Origin: Collybiopsis luxurians FD-317 M1
Taxonomy: Eukaryota > Basidiomycota > Agaricomycetes > Agaricales > Omphalotaceae
Length of the DNA: 64,000 bases
Direction of reading: 5' to 3'
Assembly: GCA_000827265.1 (NCBI GenBank)
Contig: KN834775.1
Location: 518,229 to 582,228 of the forward strand
In this document: in pieces, positions 55,120-64,000 of the stretch
How the letters are laid out: each line of letters starts with the position of its first letter
How positions within the stretch are numbered: position 1 is the first letter of the stretch
Program-made: the position numbers and the translations under genes
The notes under the pieces: generated by a model
The model's database searches: none
What the model saw: only the letters and a program-made list of their open reading frames with translations
Told to the model about the DNA's origin: nothing

Positions 55120-56601
55120 CGTTGTCCAAGTTGAGTGGTGCAGTCATGAAAGACCCAACTTATATACCCACCAGTATGTAATCTTGGCGACCTTCTACGT
55201 GTGGCTGATATCAAGAGAGAAGGAAGGTACATTGCGCAAACAATGTTCCAGATAACCGGTTTTGCAGATTAAACAACAAAAGTCAGCTCTAATTGGAGCA
55301 TTTGCTATTAAACCCTATTGCCCTGACCGCGTGGAATACAAAGAATGTTTTCCGATGGAGTTCTTTCTGACCCGCCCAGTTAAAGCTTGTCGAGAGCTTG
55401 AAGCAGCAATTCAGCCGCATGCTCCCGAAATTTTGGATACAGTACGGGTGATATTAGTTAAATTTGAGCAATAAGGAACGCTCTCTTCGGGTGTGTATGT
55501 TCTTTGGAGAAGATTTCGAAAGCCACCGAATTGAATTTTGATAGAGCAGCTGATTAGAAGACAATCAGCAGCAAGATTGTTTGGGCGGACAAGACTTACG
55601 GATTCCGATGGCGAAAGTCGGTTGTTTACTTCTGGATCTTTTCTTCATCCTCGAGGCCTGAGGTGCGCATTTCATCAACGAATGACGAGGGTGCTACCCT
55701 TTGCCCTTATGTAACCCCTCGGACATTGACGTTGAAGTTGTCGGCAGAGGTCGTGGCCATCAAGTTTGCTGTAGGTATTGATTTACGAACTGCTCAATAA
55801 TCACAAGACGATCAACCAGGCTACTGAAGATGGCTTCTGATAGAGGCGTATAGAACGCGGGACGACTGGGACTAGTACAAAGCCCTGAGCAAGCCTCAGT
55901 ACCGGTAAATTTGCCTGTGTAAGCAGACCTTGACTGACGTCGACGATCCATATGGTCAGGGAGGGACTGCGTACCAATTGTCTCCGTCAACCCCCGGCAA
56001 CTCTTGAGTTTTGATTCGATGCTTGTTTCTAAGTACTGGATTCCGAGTACCAAATGGGTTTCTGAGCTACTGTATTATTGATTGACGTACATAGTCGGTG
56101 AAGTAATATCTGCGGACTGTATCTTGGGCCTCTTGGCCCAATTACGATAAGAGAAGAAATGTGCAGAACGCGCCCGGATAAATATGATCAGAATTGCTCC
56201 CCCGCACCTTACGTAGGACTTTTGTAACGTGAACAAAGATTGGCTGATATGATTCAGCTTCGGGCAAGCACAAACTTGGACGAGTACACGCGGCGCGTAC
56301 AGAGCGCGTACGGGTTTACCCTGGGTCGTGAGTGACACGTGGTCCTGTGACAATTTTAGACGCCTAGACGCTCAACCGCGTTCCGCTGAATGTTTGTTGC
56401 ATGCTCTTCGCCAGCTTTGTTCATGGAAGGCTTCCATATCATACCTTTTCAGTTCAGCAACGCTTCATCACCTCGGCCCAATCCAAGGTTTTCCGACTAG
56501 GTTTCCATATTCGCTGAATCCCAACTCAAAAGCTCATCCAATTCACAGGCCATAAACCTATCAGAAATTTTCTTAAAATCCATGACGCAACTTTGAACAG
56601 G
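55120..56601. other. Intergenic region, start of the next gene unresolved
   Basis: About 1.5 kb. Frames at 55262-55474 (+) and 55760-56053 (-) show no family. The missing first exon of the tRNA 2'-phosphotransferase gene must lie near its right end. Confidence 0.4.
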
Positions 56602-57421
56602 TTTGGGCCGCGATTAGCTTGGGTTCTTCGCCACGCTGCACCTTCTCTTGGTATTTACATGAGGCCAGATGGATACGCGTTGGCGGAAGATGTTGTCCGT
56701 TCAAACATTACGCTACACTCGTCATGTCTGCTAACAACCTAATTCAGCTTCGAGCAGTTCCATTTGGACGGATGACGGTTGACGATCTCGTGGCAACAAG
56801 TAAAATGGATCCGGAGGCAAGGACTCAAGTCAAAAAACTACGAGCCAAGCAATGGTGGATCCGAGCTGCGGGCAAACATTCTATCGATGTATGTATGTGA
56901 AATGGGTCGATAAACTGTTCTCTATTCATGAAACTAGTTTGTTAGTACAGGCTGGAAGGAAATAGAGCAACCTCATGAACTAGACCAAATTGTTTACTTG
57001 ACCGAATCAAGCGAGTGGGAGAGTATCCGTATGTCAACTTTCTCCTTCTATAATCCGTTAAATTCCATGCCTTTGAAGGTTATCGTGGTCTGAAGCGAGC
57101 TCAGAATGAATACTTCATTCGTCTGCGCCAGAATATTCCAGAGAATTTTGGATACTCTGGTGGGTTTCCATTCTTCCTCGCATTTTGTATGCACTCACAT
57201 GAGTTTCAGGTGAAGGGCGTTCCGCCGCCATCGTCATTTATATCGATATCCAGAATGCCATGGAGCAAGGTCTTACTTTTTTCGTCAACAGAGACAACGA
57301 AGTCATTCTCGACGTCGATTGCATACCTCCAATGTTTTTCCAAAAAGTCGAGCGTGTGCGGTGGTCGAAGGACATACTTCTGGGCAGTTCTGCGAATGAT
57401 GAAGCACAGTCGCTTACCTGA
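56602..57421 (+). CDS. tRNA 2'-phosphotransferase (Tpt1/KptA family), 5' end unresolved
   Basis: Exons recognised: ?-56694, 56748-56892, 56951-57028, 57079-57159 and 57210-57421. The N-terminal half has LAWVLRHAAPSLGIYMRPDGYALAEDV, the KptA fold-opening segment with the LRH core, then WWIRAAGKHSID (family RxxxGHS/H core). The C-terminal half has GLKRAQNEYFIRL, AAIVIYIDIQNAMEQGLTFF and NEVIL, the NAD-binding part. The enzyme removes the 2'-phosphate left by fungal tRNA splicing and transfers it to NAD. In-frame stops upstream with no ATG before 56602 mean at least one earlier exon, so the start given is only the first base of the supported coding exon. The glutamine/asparagine variations make it somewhat divergent. 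Confidence 0.75.
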
Positions 57422-58333
57422 ATTTCACTTGTCTGGAGATACTTTCCTCCCTTTCGCATTTCTTATGATGCCCTAGGACATCTGATGGAAGAAACTCGGT
57501 CATGTCGATCGGGAGGGCGTTCACAAGTTGTCACCTCTCTGGAGATTAGAGGACCGCATCAACGCTCACGCTGCGGACGGTGGACTGCTATCAAGTCGTG
57601 GTCTTACATAGAGGGAACGGATGTTTTCATGCTTCTAATGTCTTGCGAGAGCTTGTCGAACGTGCTTCGCAGAATTATAATCGTCGATCTTCTCTTCATG
57701 TATGTATGCAGGCTCGTCGTTACCTGACTCAGTTTGTATTTCCAGCCCCTGGGCAGTACGTCGAACTCTAGAAAAATCTCGAGTATTCTGTGGTTCACGC
57801 TTAGCTCTTTTCAATAGCCTGCACGTAGTTTCTCAATGGATGTTATGGTCCATGCTTGTCAGGTAAAGAATCGAAATGTATAGGTTTGGGATGCAGTGGT
57901 TCAAACTTCCTATCTCACCCATCGTATCCAGTCTTTTTACTGAATGTTCATAAGGGCTGGAGAAACTGCCGTTCGCCCTCATTATCCAGCGATTCGAACT
58001 CACAACAAAGTCAAGGATAGCGCTCAGGATTCATGAGGGATGGCGAAACTGATGTTGACCCCAAGATTCTTATGAAACTTTAAATGTACGCGACGATTCT
58101 TCGGATCTGATACAAAGAATTCAGAAGAACATACCCTAATCCAACAGGATATTAAGAGGATTTAAAGTTTACATTGGTTTTTACATCTATAGTTTAAATG
58201 AAATTCTCCCGAATGCACCCTGTAACACACAAGTCTTTGGTATAACGTACAACATGTTGATTATATTCTCAGAAACCAACGGAGGCAGTAAAAATAAGAA
58301 AATGTCCCCTCGGTTCTTGAAAATGACTGAGTA
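57422..58333. other. Intergenic region
   Basis: About 900 bp between the tRNA 2'-phosphotransferase stop (+) and the sirtuin stop (-). Short frames only; no family recognised. Confidence 0.45.
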
Positions 58334-60947
58334 CTACTCGATCCGCGCCTTCTTGACCTCGCGCCGGAGATCAGCCGTAGCAGGGGTGGAAGCTCGAGTT
58401 TGTGCGGCTGAAGACATCGGTGAAGAGTCCGGGACGAGTTCATTGGTGTATTTTCGCTCCAAATCAGAAAGCCATTTTCCACCCTCCGCACCAGGGAAGA
58501 TCCAGACATGGCTAAACTCATGAAAGAGTGGACGGAATACCTCGATCAGTTCCCGTCAAAAGCCAGAATGCACAGAACTTACCTGTCTCCTACTCTGCGC
58601 GGTTCTTGGATTCCAAACTCAGCTTCATCTTCCATCCCTGTGGATGGCCGCTTTTTCATATTCCCCCGAGGGGGCTGCATGCGTTCAGCGGAACGCGCCG
58701 GAGAGGCAAGTGCCGTTGGCGGAGGTAGATCCCATCCCAGCGCACCACATAGATGCAGTATGATATCGTCAGCGTTTCCCAAAAGGATAATCTGCGCGTC
58801 AAACTCGTAAGCCAGCGGTTAAACGAGCGGTAAACTGGCCCGCTCACGTCGGGATTAATATGCTTGACGGGCGTCTTATTTATCAAAATCTAGAACTCAG
58901 GTTGGGTATTACATGTACAAGTTTCGGAGAATGCCAAATACCTGAGGCACAGAATGGGGTAGATGGGCTTGACTTTGATGAGTAAAACGGAGGCGATAAC
59001 TTCAGATCCTGGACTCACATAGTATGTCAGCGACAGGCGCGACCTTTAAAGAGGTCCCGATGACGAGCAGTAGATCCACATTTTCTCGGTCTTCCTCCAG
59101 CGAGCGATCAAAGTTGTCCTTCAAACCCAAGCTATCAAATCGTACTCTTGATGACCAAAAAAACACTCACTGTCAACTTTTCACCGAAAAAAGTGATATC
59201 TGGCTACGATAGAAGAAGTTCAGCGTCAAGTTCACATAAATACCATCAGCAAATTCCACCTTCATGATACCCGGAGGGTAGGTCGGACCATCGCTCTCAT
59301 CTTCGCAGTCGCTATCCCACTCACCCTTCGCCTTTTTCTTACTCAATTTCTTTCCATTTTTTGATACAGCCGTGAGAGGGTTGCATACGGAACACAGCGG
59401 TACCTTCCGACGCATGATGTCCGACTCGATCTCACTGCCAGGTACTTTCCTACGACAGAGTAAACAGCTTGCAGTGGCGAAGGATCCGTGGCATTGTAGA
59501 ACCCGTTCTACACCAGCGAGAGTTTCCAAAGTGTCTATGTTTTGAGTGTAATTCTAAGACCTAGTTGAGTTTGAAGCGTTAAATGGACCAGAAGAATCTT
59601 ACACGGAGGAGCTACACAGAACGTCAGCTGAGCATACACGTTCAATTTGCGACTTGAAGCCAAACTTACCTGGCCTTTATCTTCAATAAGTTTAATAAAA
59701 CGATGGCAAGGGGAAGGTACAAAGTTTGACGGGTATATTTGACTATGGTACAGCATTGACAAATCATTTGATAAGAGTGAGCGGAATGGCGTACCTAGCG
59801 AATGAACTACGAGCGTGCATTCAACTTTTCAACACATCAAGGAGCATTCATATCGACTCACTAAAATACTGTGCGCCAGATAAGAGATTATCATGAAACG
59901 GGCATATTTAACGGGAGGCGCACCAGAAGGATTTTCACGGAAATAATTTATGTCGAACATTTGCTGAGGATCGTCCAATTCATAATCACCTAGTTGGGCG
60001 TACAGTCCATTACGAGAGCGAAAGTCAGGTATTCCGCAAGAGACACCTAAAGCAAAAAAGATTGAGACACGCGCCCAGGAGAATGATGAGAAGGAATGGA
60101 CATACTGATACCAGCGCCTGTTAGAATCAGTATTCGCTTGCCATTGCGTATCAAGTCGACGGCATCGGCGATTGTGTTGTATTGGGGGAGTTTATCTCGT
60201 ATTCGAAGTCTACCAAGTTTGGTTAGAGCATGAAAAGGCAGAGGCAGAAAGGACAGACTCTTTCCACATGGCTACGCGGAGAAAGTAGACCAGTGTAGAA
60301 CGGCTCGTCTGCTGAAGTTCTGGACACTTCAAACGCGCGATTTCAGGCTTGAAAATAAATTCAGGGTGATCTCACACACCAGCTTGATTCCGAAGGCTAG
60401 AAGTAGTTTGGAAATCGGTATTGCAAGATTTATCGCGTATTTGCGTACGAAATGACCCATTCCTTAAATCTGGATTTAACAGTCAGTCCCAAACGAAGAT
60501 GAGAAGCTGACCTCGTTCTTTCAAAAAATGCATCATTTCCCTGATTTCTTCCTTAGTCCAGGTCCCTGTTTACACGGTGAGCGCTGGACGAGCCGGTCAG
60601 AGTTATAAATTCCGTGCACCATCATTTACGTCGGCGAACAAAGCCGAAATATCGAGATCCTCGTCGAGATGTTCCTCTCCAGATAGCCACTCATTGCCTT
60701 CACTTTCCAGACCAGGCTCATCTACAACATCAGGCAGTTCCCTCTTGTCGGAGATAAGCTGGACAAGTTCTTGGATTGTCTCCGGATCGACCTCGACATC
60801 CTCTGCTGCCTCCAGGAAAGCATTGACTTGGAGAATGAGCAAATCGGAGGGTATTGAGTTGCTAGAGCCAGACACTGGGTGAGGAAGGGTTAAAGTAGGG
60901 GTATGCTCATGGGTATGTAAAATGTGTGAAGAAATTTGACTGCTCAT
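58334..60947 (-). CDS. SIR2-type NAD-dependent deacylase (sirtuin, HST1/SIR2-like)
   Basis: Intron-rich gene from the ATG at 60947 to the stop at 58336. The N terminus is acidic ([21 protein letters not shown]), then comes the SIR2-associated segment [17 protein letters not shown]. The catalytic core shows [12 protein letters not shown] and [16 protein letters not shown] (split by an intron near 60100), YTQNIDTLE, and the catalytic His in [13 protein letters not shown] zinc site is formed by CLLC and CSVC, separated by about 30 residues. [39 protein letters not shown] and LLGNADDI follow. After the core, the tail HVW...[15 protein letters not shown] is shared by fungal Hst1/Sir2 relatives. 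It probably removes acetyl groups from histones or other nuclear proteins. A Lys/Asp-rich insert lies between the zinc cysteines and the following strand. Confidence 0.88.
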
Positions 60948-61387
60948 TCGAAGAGAACCTCGTGGTTTAGAGCAAGTCTCGGATGCCGAGATTGCCGCCC
61001 AGAGGGATCAACATAATCAAAGGCATCAAAATATTCCAGGAAATACAAAGTATATGTACAATGTACACTGATATGTGCTCTTGCGGTATCCAGAACCTTT
61101 CGCTGCACAGCCTAATTGGTATATTTGGAAAAGTGCACAGCTGATAAACATATAGACGTTTCATCAATTTTTCCGCATTGGACCTCAAAGATTCCGCAAT
61201 GGACCGCTAAAGATATAAGGACGGCCGCCGACCCTGGAGCAACCTCTCTTCGCTCTTCTCACTCAGTGCTGGCCACGTCCCCAAACACAGAAGATTTTGT
61301 GAATCCTGCTGGCCAGGTTTCCTACTTCTGTGCGATTGACAACATCAAAGATCACCCTTATCGTATCTTGCATCCAGCTGAAGAATA
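60948..61387. promoter_or_regulatory. Divergent promoter region, sirtuin and Ser-rich genes
   Basis: 440 bp separate two divergent starts. No gene; a direct repeat of TCCGCA(T/A)TGGACC is seen near 61171 and 61193. Confidence 0.35.
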
Positions 61388-62488
61388 ATGGCCAAGCCAA
61401 CCGGACTAGTCCGTAAGACGATGAGAATGCTGTTGGTAATGTCTCTTCTGACCGTTGTTGTTTCAAGACCAATGTAAGTGAACGCTTGATTTTTCCCGCC
61501 TCGTACTCTTCTAAAAAAAAACCTGCGCTGTAGCAGTTCCCTTTCTGACGCTTCAGCCGATGATTCGTCTCTGTGAGTGATTAAGATGACCCTTTTGCTT
61601 CTATCGATTTGTAACCTTCGTACTAGTGTCTCGGTTTCCGCTTCTGTTGCGTCTTCGGAGGCCACCGGAGTAGCCTCGGTTTCCGCTTCTGCCGTGTCCT
61701 CAGCAGCCACTGGAGCTGCTGCGGCGTCTACTTCGAGCTCCGAAAATCCCTCACTCCCTGGTCCGAGTGTGGGAAGCGAGCCAGATCCAAGTTCAACATC
61801 TGGAGCTAGGGCAGGCTCATCAGAGGGAAACGTCGCAACGTAAGATCAATCCCAATATCTCAATAACTGTACTCATAGTTAATTTCTGGAGCCACAGTTC
61901 TCCGGGGACAGATGGTGATTCATTATCATCCTCGACTTCGACTAGTACTTCGACCAGCGCTTCTGTTGGTACTGCGGCCACCTCAGGATCCGAGGGGAGC
62001 GATGATTCAAGGTATGGATAAAAGTTGCTTTTACTTTTCCGCGCGTTGTATTTGCTCACCCGATAACGTTTAGCTCGTCGTCTTCATCTTCGTCTTCGTC
62101 TTCCTCGTCCTCGTCCTCATCCTCAATCTCGTCTCCATCTGCCACGTCGTCGACTTCTTCTCCCTCTCCTTCGAATTCGTCTTCTTCCCATCCATCTTCT
62201 CCCCCTCCATCGTCTCCCCCACCACATCACAGGGTAAAGGAGCTCCCACCAGGTACCATTCTCGATAGACAACGCTGGCCTCTTGCCGTCCTCGCCTACG
62301 TCCTTGATCATGCATTCTATGGTTGGTCGAGCAACCATCCGAGGGGACGTGCGGGACAGCTTGCTGGGCTGATTGGGGAAGAGGTGCGAGATGTCAGAGG
62401 ACAACCGAATTTTGGAAAAACGTTGGACAAGAGTAAGAACATGGTTCCTAACGTGTTCGAAGCCATGATCAAGATGGCTAGGAACTGA
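61388..62488 (+). CDS. Ser/Ala-rich secreted protein with conserved-looking C terminus
   Basis: Predicted exons: 61388-61473, 61534-61572, 61627-61839, 61898-62011 and 62074-62488; 288 aa. A signal peptide (MRMLLVMSLLTVVVS) is followed by about 190 residues of Ser/Ala/Thr/Gly with a pure serine run encoded by mixed TCN codons (near 62080-62130). A non-repetitive C-terminal segment of about 80 residues comes last (LDRQRWPLAVLAYVLDHAFYGW, GLIGEEVRDV). I do not recognise a family. The pattern suggests an O-glycosylated secreted or wall protein; the hydrophobic helix near aa 220 is too short and polar to be a secure membrane span. Confidence 0.65.
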
Positions 62489-62823
62489 GAGTACGAGTTT
62501 GATTGTGTAGTTGGAGGTTCAATAGATGATCCTTTTGTTGGTGTCAAACATTCACATCCCGACTTGCCAAACTCAGATAATTCTCCGGAATAAAGAATGA
62601 GGTATACGGTTACAAACGGAAGACTATTGTGATACTTCCTCGAAGCACGGACGTAGCAGACTCATCACACATCATAAAACAGTTCTACAGCATATGCATG
62701 TATTGCGGTATAGAAGGATAGCATAATGCATGGACGATCATGAAGTTATAAGTTACAACTAGGATACAATGTGGATAATAAACAAATCAATATCTGATGG
62801 AGAAGAGAAAACAGAAAAGGTGC

Positions 62824-63393
<570 letters not shown>

Positions 63394-63494
63394 TGCAGTT
63401 AAAGTGTGAGTGTAGGTTGAGAAGGTTGAGGTGGTGGTGGTTTGAGATAAAGGACTTGACGATGAAGGAACCAAACAAAACTCGCTTTATTTAT

Positions 63495-63539
63495 ATCAAC
63501 GCGACGCGGTACCCTCACGTGATCGAGAGGCGCGTTGAT
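63495..63539. promoter_or_regulatory. Symmetric element in the shared H3-H4 promoter
   Basis: ATCAACGCG at 63495-63503 and its exact inverse CGCGTTGAT at 63531-63539 flank the palindrome TCACGTGA at 63515-63522, all centred near 63518. The arms carry ACGCG, the core of the G1/S MBF box. A TATATATAG box at about 63581 serves H4 and a TTTATTTATAT word near 63487 could serve H3. Confidence 0.5.
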
Positions 63540-63693
63540 TCCGTTCAACAAACTGGGAATAGCACAGCCACTGCCCGCGCCTATATATAGAAGGCTTGGA
63601 CAATCCGCCTTTTCGATATTTCACCCCGACGTCTTCGGTCGCTCATCACTCAACTCAACTATCTCAGTTACACTTTGAACAACTTTTATAACA

Positions 63694-64000
<307 letters not shown>

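Overview
The window reads as nuclear DNA of a filamentous basidiomycete, most likely an agaricomycete. Genes are dense and broken by many 45-65 nt GT-AG introns with short CTRAC-like branch sites. The gene content (velvet factor, NACHT-WD40 and NACHT-ankyrin proteins, sedolisin, BTB proteins, DUF5745, a CRH-type GH16, divergent intron-containing histone H3/H4) is typical of mushroom-forming fungi. The species cannot be named from the sequence. Gene models below were built by hand, by joining exons on splice sites and reading frame.

Layout. Bases 1-2.5 kb are decayed mobile DNA: a broken retrotransposon gag and two foldback repeats. Bases 2.5-19.5 kb form an accessory block in which two NLR-like (STAND) immune-receptor-type genes face each other: a NACHT-ankyrin gene (+, 2523-8060) and a NACHT gene with 14 WD40 repeats (-, 14692-18887). 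Between them lie a GH27 alpha-galactosidase-like gene (-), a PLP aminotransferase (-) and a secreted GH16 protein (+). From 19.7 kb the content is mostly core: mitochondrial ribosomal protein uL23m, a DCR2-like metallophosphatase, a mucin-like one-pass membrane protein, a BTB/POZ protein, a cytochrome P450, mitochondrial dihydroorotate dehydrogenase, a velvet regulator, a DUF5745 protein, a hotdog thioesterase and an HMG-box factor. Then come a stand-alone caspase-like protein (-, 46076-47722), a RING E3 candidate, argininosuccinate synthase, a sedolisin protease, a tRNA 2'-phosphotransferase, a SIR2-type sirtuin, a Ser-rich secreted protein, and divergent histone H3/H4 at the right edge.

How genes may work together. 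The two NACHT proteins and the caspase-like protein are the candidates for non-self recognition and regulated cell death. Both NACHT proteins begin with a short Gly/Asn/Phe-rich leader instead of a recognisable effector domain, which could be an amyloid-type signalling motif (inference). The ankyrin and WD40 arrays show the high repeat-to-repeat identity expected of fast-evolving recognition surfaces. Metabolic genes cover arginine (ASS), pyrimidine (DHODH) and aromatic/aminoadipate amino acids. DHODH and the histone pair both carry ACGCG-type elements upstream, hinting at S-phase co-regulation. Velvet, HMG-box and sirtuin genes supply developmental or chromatin regulation. Four introns are best explained as GC-AG introns.
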